A DNA stretch of 5,903 nucleotides from Deltaproteobacteria bacterium. GTDB lineage: Bacteria; Desulfobacterota; DSM-4660; Desulfatiglandales; HGW-15. Below are positions 1-5,121 of this stretch, piece by piece. The DNA is taken from the NCBI GenBank assembly GCA_019307805.1, contig JAFDIX010000202.1, positions 1 through 5,903 of the forward strand. Reading direction: 5' to 3'. The position numbers and the translations under genes are program-made. The stretch's first letter is position 1. Each line of letters begins with the position of its first letter. The notes under the pieces are model-generated. The model had not been told where the DNA came from. It did no database searches and worked only from the letters and a program-made list of their open reading frames with translations.

Positions 1-265
1 CCTGGATAATGTCGCACACCCGATAAACGATAATGCAGGTTGCACGTAATCAGGTCCGCCCGTGGAAAAGCCGGAGGAACCGCCGAGAATTCTTGATAAC
101 ATAGAGGATGGGAAGTGATCAGCTTTCCGCGAGAATCAACACAATAAAAGGAGCGTATGCATCATTCAGTGCAGGTAGAGATTGAATAGGGCTTCAGAAT
201 GATCAATATGTAAACAATGTCAGGATAAAAAGTCAATTTTAAAATTTTCCCCTCACAACTCGTAA

Positions 266-294
266 TTGACACCCCGCTTGAGTTCCCCTATTCT
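266..294 (+). promoter_or_regulatory. Sigma70-type promoter of the SDR gene
   Basis: A perfect -35 hexamer TTGACA (266-271) is followed after exactly 17 nt by TATTCT (289-294), which matches four of six -10 consensus bases including the conserved first T-A and last T. The predicted transcription start is about 300-302, giving a leader of about 45 nt before the ATG at 346. An AT-rich block at 235-248 lies upstream. The promoter is a sequence prediction only. Confidence 0.65.
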
Positions 295-298
295 TCCT

Positions 299-318
299 GT
301 ATTGCATTGATGCAACAC
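299..318. promoter_or_regulatory. Operator-like dyad at the SDR transcription start
   Basis: The inverted repeat TTGCAT-TG-ATGCAA is perfect at 302-315. One mismatch further out, two more pairs (GT/AC) extend it to 299-318. It sits on the predicted transcription start of the promoter at 266-294, where a dimeric repressor would block initiation. Arm size and position fit a TetR- or GntR-type operator, but no regulator gene is visible, so the binding partner is unknown. It could also be a small hairpin at the transcript 5' end. Confidence 0.4.
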
Positions 319-345
319 ATTTTCTCTTAAGAAAGGATAGGACTC

Positions 346-1110
346 ATGAGACTAAAGGACAAGGTTGCCATTGTAACAGGAGGTTCTTCAGGAATCGGGG
401 AACAGATTTCTCTCAGATTCGGCCAGGAGGGTGCCAAGGTCGCCGTTGTCAACCGCACAGCGGAGGCGGGCGAGAAAGTCGCCAAAGAAATCATTGCGGC
501 AGGGGGGACTGCCAAGGCCTTTCCCTGCGATGTGTCCGATAAGGGTGAGGTGCAGGCCATGGTGCAGGGCGTGGTCGATGCCTTTGGGACGGTGGATATT
601 CTCATAGGTAATGCCGGTTTCATGGTCCTCAAACCCCTCGAAGAACTCAGCGAGGAGGACTGGGACAGGACCCTGGATGTCAATGTAAAGGGAAACTTCC
701 TGCTTGCCCAGGCAGTGGCGCCTATCATGAAAAAGAAGCACTACGGAAAAATTGTCCTCACGGGTTCCATCGCCGGTTCCCAGGGGCACGGCGAGGGGGC
801 TGCCTATTGTGCCAGCAAGGGCGGCGTTATCCTGTTGATGAAGGCCCTGACATCGGAACTGGCCAAAGAAGGGATCAATGTCAACTGCTTCTCACCCGGG
901 GCCACGGCCACCCCTCTCAATGCAGAGTATCGGGCTGACCCTGAGATTCTGGCACTGTTTGCCAGAAATACCCCCACGGGCCGGGATTATATACCGCCAC
1001 AGGACTTGGCCGGGGCTGCCCTGTTCCTGGCCTCAGATGATGCCCATGCAGTCCACGGACAAAATCTCGTGGTGGATGACGGTTTCAGCGCTGTAAAACC
1101 CGTTGGCTGA
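346..1110 (+). CDS. Classical short-chain dehydrogenase/reductase (SDR), FabG-like
   Basis: This 254-residue protein is a cytosolic NAD(P)-dependent oxidoreductase of the classical SDR family and has that family's usual length. The cofactor motif TGGSSGIG lies at residues 11-18, the NAG motif at 89-91, and the catalytic set Asn113, Ser141, Tyr154 and Lys158 (YCASK) is complete. After the second beta strand the sequence reads VVNR, a basic rather than acidic end, which in this family favours NADP(H). The C-terminus carries the usual GQNLVVDDGF-type segment of tetrameric FabG-like members. The ATG follows GAAAGGA (331-337) with 8 nt spacing, and its own promoter lies upstream, so it is probably monocistronic. 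The substrate cannot be read from sequence: 3-oxoacyl-ACP or -CoA, sugar acid, cyclic alcohol and polyol substrates all occur among such proteins. The fabG symbol is withheld because no fatty-acid genes are nearby. Confidence 0.93.
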   Translation: MRLKDKVAIVTGGSSGIGEQISLRFGQEGAKVAVVNRTAEAGEKVAKEIIAAGGTAKAFPCDVSDKGEVQAMVQGVVDAFGTVDILIGNAGFMVLKPLEELSEEDWDRTLDVNVKGNFLLAQAVAPIMKKKHYGKIVLTGSIAGSQGHGEGAAYCASKGGVILLMKALTSELAKEGINVNCFSPGATATPLNAEYRADPEILALFARNTPTGRDYIPPQDLAGAALFLASDDAHAVHGQNLVVDDGFSAVKPVG

Positions 1111-1180
1111 AAAATGGAACGAATCAGAAAAATAGAAAAGGTGATCACGAGCAAACCGACTATTGAAGGCAGCCGGGGGT

Positions 1181-2794
1181 TCAGGAGGTGAGTATCTTCC
1201 TGAATTCCCCAATGGCTTCCCCATCCTTGAGGCGGCCCTTCGCGGCTTTTTTCGCCAGCCTGTATCGCGTGATAAAGAGTTCCTTGCGCTTGAAGGGGGC
1301 CAAACGGGAGAAAAGATCCAGATTATCCCCCCTGAATATAGGCCCGGAGTGGTCCAATTCATAGTAGGCCTTTTGGACAAAGGCATTGGCCTGTTGCCGG
1401 TCCATGGTATTGTGTTTCCACTGATCCATGTAGCCGGTGATGCCGTGTTTTTTTCTCATCTCCGGTCCATAGACGGGGCTCAACGGCGCCACTATAAGAG
1501 TGTACAGATTCCATGAAAGGATGCCCGGCAGTTCCGGATGTTGGACGCTCCGGATAAACTCCAGCGTCCGCAATGCGGTCTCATCGGTTTCCCCGGGAAA
1601 ACCGAATAAAAAATAGCAGGAGCAGTTGATGCCCGCGGCCAGTAGTCTTCTGATCACCGCGCCATACTTTTCAGGCTCGGCCTTTTTGTTCATGTTACGC
1701 AGAACTTGAGGATCCGTGGATTCAAGGCCCAGGGCCACCTCAAAACAACCGGCTCTTCGAAGGAGATCAAGGTCCGTGTTTTCCAGGGCACTCAGCTTGA
1801 TCATGGTCATCCATTGTATCGGAGTGCCTTCAGCCACAGTCTGTTCACAGAAGCTGTTGAGGTCACGGTGTTCCAGGCGGAAGTTGTCATCAATAAAACG
1901 CACATAGCGAATGCCGCGCTTCGCCACGGCCTTCATTTCATCCACCAGGTTCTCCACCGGCTTAATGAAAATCATGCGGCTGTCTTTCCTGAAGGTACAA
2001 AATGCGCATTTATGAAAACACCCTCCGCTGGCCTGCATGGGCATCACCCCTGCGTCGAAGACGTAATCCGGAAGTATATCCCAGTCCACCTGGACCTTGC
2101 CTTTGTGCTTTACCTCATCCGAAAAAGCCGTAAAGGAATAGACATCGCCTTCCGGTCGGGCAGTGTTCGGAAGAAGATCCAGGGAATCACCAGCCTGGAT
2201 TCGCTTGAGTGCTTCGCAGAGGATGTCTTCTCCCTGACGGCCGATGATATAAAGGTCCACCGACGGTTCACGATAACCGAAAAAGAGAAAGTCCTCATGA
2301 GCAGACCCTGTAACATAGTCCTTTTCACGGGATCTCTGCCGAAAAATGTAAGAATTGTAGACAAACTGCCCGCCGGCAATGATGAAAATATCGGGTGCCA
2401 GGGATCGAATGTCTTCAACCAGCCTTCTCAGAGATTCCTTGGTATGAATAAAAGTAGTGGAAATCACCACTACCCTGGGATTCTCATCAAGGTGTTTCCT
2501 AAATCTTTCTTTTCCCGCGTAGTATTTGTTGATCAAGGCGACTTTAAAACCATGCTTCAGCAAATGGCTTAACAGAAAAATCCCGTTGTATTTTGGGGCG
2601 AACCACATATTCATTTTGCTGGTATCTTCTATTGGACCGAGATCTATTCCAGGATCTTTCAGGGTACCAAGGATATTCTGCAGGGTAGCAGCCTTACCAT
2701 TGAGCCCAAGCCTCGGGGAAACCAGTGTCCCCGGCCTTGCAATCCCATCCTGGTCCTGGCCGATATCGGCGATAATCACGGCATCAAGTCCCAA
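1181..2794 (-). CDS. Radical SAM protein with N-terminal B12-binding-like domain
   Basis: This 537-residue protein has the CxxxCxxC motif of the radical SAM superfamily (CFHKCAFC, Cys259, Cys263, Cys266), which binds the [4Fe-4S] cluster that cleaves S-adenosylmethionine. Other core-barrel signatures are FIDDNF (300-305), GLEST (356-360) and FGFPGET (397-403). Residues about 65-200 look like the Rossmann-type B12-binding domain found before such cores (APKYNGIFLLSHLLKHGF, then VVVIST and IIAGGQF). The cobalamin-ligating DxHxxG motif is not seen, so real B12 binding is doubtful. The C-terminal 110 residues are helical and unassigned. The start is TTG: AGGAGG at 2808-2803 lies 8 nt upstream, and an in-frame TAG overlaps that SD, which excludes a longer protein. 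The gene converges on the SDR gene across 70 bp. The reaction is unknown; relatives act in lipid, cofactor, natural-product and RNA modification. Confidence 0.88.
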   Translation of the reverse strand: MGLDAVIIADIGQDQDGIARPGTLVSPRLGLNGKAATLQNILGTLKDPGIDLGPIEDTSKMNMWFAPKYNGIFLLSHLLKHGFKVALINKYYAGKERFRKHLDENPRVVVISTTFIHTKESLRRLVEDIRSLAPDIFIIAGGQFVYNSYIFRQRSREKDYVTGSAHEDFLFFGYREPSVDLYIIGRQGEDILCEALKRIQAGDSLDLLPNTARPEGDVYSFTAFSDEVKHKGKVQVDWDILPDYVFDAGVMPMQASGGCFHKCAFCTFRKDSRMIFIKPVENLVDEMKAVAKRGIRYVRFIDDNFRLEHRDLNSFCEQTVAEGTPIQWMTMIKLSALENTDLDLLRRAGCFEVALGLESTDPQVLRNMNKKAEPEKYGAVIRRLLAAGINCSCYFLFGFPGETDETALRTLEFIRSVQHPELPGILSWNLYTLIVAPLSPVYGPEMRKKHGITGYMDQWKHNTMDRQQANAFVQKAYYELDHSGPIFRGDNLDLFSRLAPFKRKELFITRYRLAKKAAKGRLKDGEAIGEFRKILTS

Positions 2795-2829
2795 TGCCTG
2801 TCCCTCCTATTGAAACTACTATTTCGGAT

Positions 2830-2849
2830 CCCCTGCGAAATTGCAGGGG
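2830..2849. other. Perfect 7-bp GC-rich hairpin in the radical SAM leader
   Basis: CCCCTGC (2830-2836) and GCAGGGG (2843-2849) form a perfect stem with a 6-nt loop GAAATT. It lies about 36 bp upstream of the radical SAM start codon, so it would be in that gene's 5' leader if transcription starts further upstream. A weak -10-like TAGAAT (2863-2858, minus strand) would place the transcript start at the base of the stem, as in 5' stabilising hairpins. On the plus strand a loosely T-rich tract follows, so a weak rightward terminator is the alternative. The stem is seen directly; its role is inferred. Confidence 0.4.
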
Positions 2850-2888
2850 GTTGTTACATTCTACTTTTCAACTTATTCTGCTACATGA

Positions 2889-2910
2889 AAAAGGCCCGAA
2901 AAGGCCTTTT
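2889..2910. terminator. Bidirectional intrinsic terminator-like hairpin
   Basis: AAAAGGCC (2889-2896), a 6-nt loop and GGCCTTTT (2903-2910) form a perfect 8-bp stem whose arms provide the A and T tracts. On the minus strand the stem ends in five T residues, and on the plus strand in four, so it fits an intrinsic terminator in both directions, slightly better leftward. It stands between two divergent genes where no coding region obviously needs ending. It could insulate the flanking promoters or end a small transcript from 2911-3160. Confidence 0.55.
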
Positions 2911-3066
2911 CAAAGGGTATTTACCTAAGAGATCTCCAGTAGTCGAACAAAAAGGACGCCATTTTGCCATGGACTTTCCTGTATGTCCAGCGAATTCAGG
3001 AATTCTCTTGCCGCGGGCTTTCTCTGTGGAAATTGGGGAAAGTATGGGCTTTTCACGGCAAGCGTT

Positions 3067-3072
3067 TATAAT
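3067..3072 (+). promoter_or_regulatory. Possible -10 element for the MBL-racemase operon
   Basis: A perfect TATAAT lies about 110 bp before the ATG at 3182 and inside the inverted repeat AAGCGT/ACGCTT (3060-3093). No acceptable -35 hexamer is found 16-18 nt upstream (the sequence there reads about TATGGGCT), and there is no TG extension. If real, it would need an activator or another sigma factor. It is the best -10 candidate I see in the region, but a chance match is quite possible. Confidence 0.22.
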
Positions 3073-3181
3073 GTATGATGATTCGGTACGCTTCCTCCTC
3101 GTCTCTGGAAGTCCCCTCAAAGAGCCTGTGGCGTGGCATGGACCCATTGTGATGAACAACCAGTAGGTGAGGCAAATTGAT

Positions 3182-3421
3182 ATGTCCCAGTGGTTTCAGA
3201 TCAAAGAAGTGGCACAGGATGTTTACGTCATCGAAGAACCGGGTCATGTGCAAAGCTATTTGATAAACGGCCGGACACACTCCGTCCTGTTGGATACCGG
3301 CGCCGGTCTAAGCGATATTCGCAATGCTATCCAAGTTCTCCTCAGAGAAAAAGTCCTTGTCCTGAACACCCACTGGCACTTTGATCACATTGGTGGGAAT
3401 ACACTATTTGATTATGAATGA
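3182..3421 (+). pseudogene. Truncated metallo-beta-lactamase-fold hydrolase (N-terminal remnant)
   Basis: The 79 residues are a clear start of an MBL-fold hydrolase. The first beta strands (VYVIEEPGHVQSYLING) are followed by LLDTG (36-40) and the metal motif HWHFDH (His64, His66, Asp68, His69) with the usual IGGN. The reading frame stops 10 residues later, whereas family members normally run about 200-300 residues and need later His/Asp ligands and the C-terminal strands. None of the three downstream frames continues the fold, since the next gene occupies the sequence at once, so a deletion or rearrangement is more likely than a point frameshift. ATG 3182 is preferred because AGGTGAGG (3165-3172) stands 9 nt upstream; an in-frame GTG at 3167 lies inside that SD. 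The fragment should be inactive as an enzyme but may still be translated and help start the next gene. Confidence 0.8.
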
Positions 3422-4118
3422 TATGGATCTGTCCCAAATGACGGGAAGTCAGCCTCCCAAGGAGAAGAAAAGCAGGCTGGGACTCTACCTCGGAATCGGG
3501 TGTTTGACCGCGGCGGTGCTCATGGGCGTCCTTGGCTATCTGGGGTATAAGGGAGTCAAGGGTGTTATATCCGGGTTTGTGGAGGAATTTACAGATACAG
3601 AACCCCGTGCCCTTCCTGAAGTTTTGATGAGTGAGGAGGATGCCCGCACGGTCATTGCTACCGTAGAGGACTTTAAAGAGGCTGTGAGACAGGGGCAGCC
3701 CACTGATCCGCTCCTTCTGACCGGGGATGATACCAACCTGCTGATTCATTCCCACCCCAACTGGAAATCGCTTAAGGGCAAGGTTTACATAACTATCGAA
3801 GACGATAACATTCGCGGCGAGGTGAGCATCCCCCTCGATGAAATTGGTGGTTTTGTAAAAGGGCGGTATCTGAATGGGTCGGCAGTGTTCAGCGTGGCAT
3901 TACTGGACGGACGCCTCCTGGTTTTCGTAAATGCCATTGAAGTAAAAGGAAAATCATTACCTGAAGGTTTCATGAAGCAGTTTCGCACAGAAAACCTTGC
4001 AAAAGATGCCAATGAAAATGAAGACATGGCCGATGTCATAGAAAAACTGGATTCCATCTTTGTAAAAGACAGCCAACTGATCATTGTTCCCAAATATCAA
4101 AGTAAAGGCCACCAATAA
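3414..4118 (+). CDS. Membrane-anchored hypothetical protein
   Basis: This protein of 234 residues (from Met at 3414) has a short Lys/Pro-rich cytoplasmic start and one strong membrane helix at about residues 22-45. A linker rich in acidic residues and a soluble domain follow and should lie outside the membrane. The domain contains an LLTGDDTNLLI segment near 102-111, then alternating strands (KVYITIEDDNIRGEVSIPL, GSAVFSVALLDGRLLVFV), an EVKGKSLPEGFM segment and a final IFVKDSQLIIVPK strand. This pattern suggests a beta-rich lipid- or ligand-binding-like fold as in YpmS-type proteins, but I cannot name the family. An upstream Met at 3381 is rejected because those codons lie inside the MBL motif. 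No good SD precedes 3414 or the next Met at 3423; the MBL stop (3419-3421) lies between them, so translation may depend on reinitiation. It is followed after 10 bp by the racemase gene. Confidence 0.78.
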   Translation: MNDMDLSQMTGSQPPKEKKSRLGLYLGIGCLTAAVLMGVLGYLGYKGVKGVISGFVEEFTDTEPRALPEVLMSEEDARTVIATVEDFKEAVRQGQPTDPLLLTGDDTNLLIHSHPNWKSLKGKVYITIEDDNIRGEVSIPLDEIGGFVKGRYLNGSAVFSVALLDGRLLVFVNAIEVKGKSLPEGFMKQFRTENLAKDANENEDMADVIEKLDSIFVKDSQLIIVPKYQSKGHQ

Positions 4119-4128
4119 GGAGTCCATC

Positions 4129-4830
4129 ATGTCCAAGCATATCGGTATTGTCGCCTGTAGTGCTGAGGGCGCAGCACTCTGTTATCGTACTATCTGCAAT
4201 GAAGCACCTGCGCTTATGGGTGAGCACATGCACCCCGAAATTACCATGCACACCCATCCACTTGGCGCATATATGGACCACATTCGCAACAGCGATTGGA
4301 AAAATGTCGCGGACCTGATGTTGTCCTCCGCTCGCAAAGCGGCACAGGCGGGGGCTGAATTCGCCATCTGCCCGGATAACACGATCCATGAGGCATTTGA
4401 TTTCATTGTTGGGAATTCTCCCATACCCTGGCTGCATATTGCGGAATCTGTCGGCAAAGAGGCCCGGAAAAAGGGATTTCAAAAGCTGGCGATTCTAGGA
4501 ACAAAATATCTTATGACAGGTCCCGTGTACCCTGATGCCCTGAAAAAGCTTCAGATCACCAGTAAAATTCCCGATGAGAATGATCGCGAGAGGATCGACC
4601 ATATCATTTTCAAAGAGCTGGTCAACGGTATCTTCCGCGAAGAATCAAGGCTTTATTTCAATAATGTCATCAAGGAACTAAAGGATGTGGGGTGTGAGGC
4701 CGTTGTTCTGGGTTGTACAGAGATTCCATTGCTTGTGGATCCCGACGACTGCCCCCTTCCGACACTGGATTCAACCCGCCTGCTGGCCAGAGAGGCCCTT
4801 CGGGAGGCCTTAGAACCCGGCCTCAAGTAA
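4129..4830 (+). CDS. Aspartate/glutamate racemase family protein
   Basis: These 233 residues match the two-domain Asp/Glu racemase superfamily (PLP-independent amino-acid racemases and relatives) in length and motif order. The N-terminal strand GIVACSAEG is followed by CPDNTIH (81-87), AILGT at 121-125, and the second active-site motif LGCTEIPLL with Cys196. In canonical members the first motif reads CNT, with the catalytic Cys directly before Asn-Thr. Here Asp83 holds that place and Cys81 is two residues earlier, so two-base racemisation by a Cys pair is not assured. The start at 4129 is preferred over an upstream in-frame ATG at 4084 because TAAGGAG (4116-4122) stands 6 nt before it and the protein then begins at the first strand. 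The SD overlaps the stop codon of the preceding gene, which implies one operon. The substrate is unknown; aspartate, glutamate, hydantoin and maleate are all handled in this superfamily. Confidence 0.88.
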   Translation: MSKHIGIVACSAEGAALCYRTICNEAPALMGEHMHPEITMHTHPLGAYMDHIRNSDWKNVADLMLSSARKAAQAGAEFAICPDNTIHEAFDFIVGNSPIPWLHIAESVGKEARKKGFQKLAILGTKYLMTGPVYPDALKKLQITSKIPDENDRERIDHIIFKELVNGIFREESRLYFNNVIKELKDVGCEAVVLGCTEIPLLVDPDDCPLPTLDSTRLLAREALREALEPGLK

Positions 4831-4837
4831 AGAATCC

Positions 4838-4853
4838 CAGCCCATACAGGCTG
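4838..4853 (+). terminator. Weak hairpin after the racemase gene
   Basis: CAGCC (4838-4842) and GGCTG (4849-4853) form a 5-bp stem with a 6-nt loop, 8 bp after the racemase stop codon. There is no T tract behind it, so it is at best a weak or Rho-assisted end, or a 3' stabilising hairpin. The composite repeat starting near 4890 offers stronger structure for the same purpose. Confidence 0.2.
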
Positions 4854-4889
4854 TGTCTCAATTGGCAAAACTGGGGTTATAGGGGTTTT

Positions 4890-5033
4890 CGTCATTCCGG
4901 GCTTGACCCGTGGTTCGACAGGCTCACCACCCTGAGCGAAGTCGAAGGGGAATCCAGTGCATTTACGTCCTTTTGCGTTTCCGGATGCCGGTCGAAGATC
5001 CCGTCTTCAGCGGGGATCAAGTCCGGCATGACA
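4890..5033. repeat. Composite palindromic intergenic repeat with terminal inverted repeats
   Basis: The outer ends are imperfect inverted copies. The left arm GTCATTCCGGGCTTGACCCG (4891-4910) matches the reverse complement of the right arm (5011-5032, CGGGGATC then AAGTCCGGCATGAC) with two substitutions and small length differences. Each end is also a hairpin of its own: ATTCCGGG-CTTGA on the left, interrupted by the insert listed next, and ATGCCGG (4985-4991) with CCGGCAT (5023-5029) on the right. No transposase or supportable gene lies within. This looks like a non-autonomous MITE- or REP/BIME-like element between the 3' ends of two converging genes. Repeats with these end sequences occur, from memory, in many bacterial genomes; copy number here cannot be judged from one window. 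Confidence 0.75.
4911..4949. repeat. 39-nt palindrome inserted within the larger repeat
   Basis: TTCGAC (4914-4919) pairs with GTCGAA (4941-4946), and inside them GCTCA pairs with TGAGC around a CCACCC loop, giving a two-step hairpin. Deleting exactly 4911-4949 joins CCCG to GAAT and restores a perfect flanking hairpin, ATTCCGGG-CTTGA-CCCGGAAT followed by CCAG. That is good internal evidence that this unit inserted into a pre-existing repeat. No clear target-site duplication is seen. Very similar GTTCGACAGGCTCA-type palindromes are, as I recall, scattered in many bacterial genomes. Confidence 0.68.
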
Positions 5034-5094
5034 AGTGCGAATTAAACGTTGTTTTGTATTATGACACAGTCTGATAGTACCAGGTTTTCAATCT

Positions 5095-5120
5095 AAAGAA
5101 AAAAGGGACTGGTTCCTTTG
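5095..5120 (-). terminator. Possible intrinsic terminator of the cytidylate kinase-like gene
   Basis: Read on the minus strand, AAAGG (5119-5115) can pair with CCTTT (5106-5102) across an 8-nt loop. Three further T residues, a C and three more T residues follow. It starts 2 nt after the kinase stop codon. The stem is short and AU-rich, so termination would be weak. Confidence 0.35.
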
Positions 5121-5121
5121 C

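Larger units (their letters stand above)
1..345. other. Upstream non-coding region of the SDR gene
   Basis: No supportable gene is seen on either strand here. The left part has only short open stretches: a 15-codon plus-strand tail ending near position 49, and a minus-strand frame open from an ATG at 102 to the window edge but without a ribosome binding site. The right part is AT-rich, with a perfect 12-bp palindrome AATTTTAAAATT at 235-246, and leads into the promoter listed separately. The AT-rich block lies just upstream of the -35 box and could act as an UP element; that is inference. Confidence 0.6.
2795..3181. other. Divergent intergenic region rich in hairpins
   Basis: This region separates the leftward radical SAM gene from the rightward MBL remnant. 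Reading frames cross it on both strands (2810-3166 plus, 2881-3159 minus), but neither has a ribosome binding site, family motifs or plausible composition, and both run through strong hairpins. Beyond the two hairpins listed separately, visible structure includes CTTGCCG (about 3008-3014) pairing with CGGCAAG (about 3056-3062), the inverted repeat AAGCGT/ACGCTT (3060-3065, 3088-3093) flanking a perfect TATAAT (3067-3072), and a TGGAC/GTCCA hairpin near 2970-2990. It must hold the promoters of both flanking units. It could also encode a small RNA, or be a dispersed repeat. Confidence 0.5.

Noticed and set aside
1..102. Minus-strand frame from ATG at 102 to the window edge, possible start of a divergent gene
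   Set aside because: There is no SD before the ATG and only 34 codons are visible without a recognisable motif. It remains possible but is not supportable.
157..189. 10-codon leader peptide (MHHSVQVEIE) behind AAGGAG
   Set aside because: The SD-to-ATG distance is only 3 nt, the stop is far from the SDR gene, and it lies upstream of the predicted promoter, so it would not be in the SDR transcript.
1111..1180. Terminator search between the convergent SDR and radical SAM genes
   Set aside because: Only an 8-bp palindrome GTGATCAC (1141-1148) and a distant GGCTG/CAGCC pairing were found. There is no stem with a T tract.
1706..2572. 288-codon plus-strand open frame
   Set aside because: It lies wholly antisense to the radical SAM gene, whose frame has the cluster motif and a strong SD. 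The plus frame shows no motif or SD.
2881..3159. 92-codon minus-strand open frame
   Set aside because: It reads through the terminator-like hairpin at 2889-2910 at its very end, lacks a ribosome binding site, and its Arg/Lys/Ser-rich composition looks like translated non-coding DNA.
2810..3166. 118-codon plus-strand open frame in the divergent region
   Set aside because: It runs through two strong hairpins including a terminator-like one, has no SD, and its translation resembles no domain. It is more likely non-coding.
3381..3413. Eleven extra N-terminal codons of the membrane protein
   Set aside because: They overlap the conserved HFDHIGGN coding stretch of the MBL remnant in another frame, and the ATG at 3381 has no SD.
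4713..5045. 110-codon plus-strand open frame over the racemase 3' end and the repeat
   Set aside because: The first third is out of frame with the racemase and the rest is translated palindromic repeat (HSGLDP and IKSGMT type peptides), a known source of false genes.
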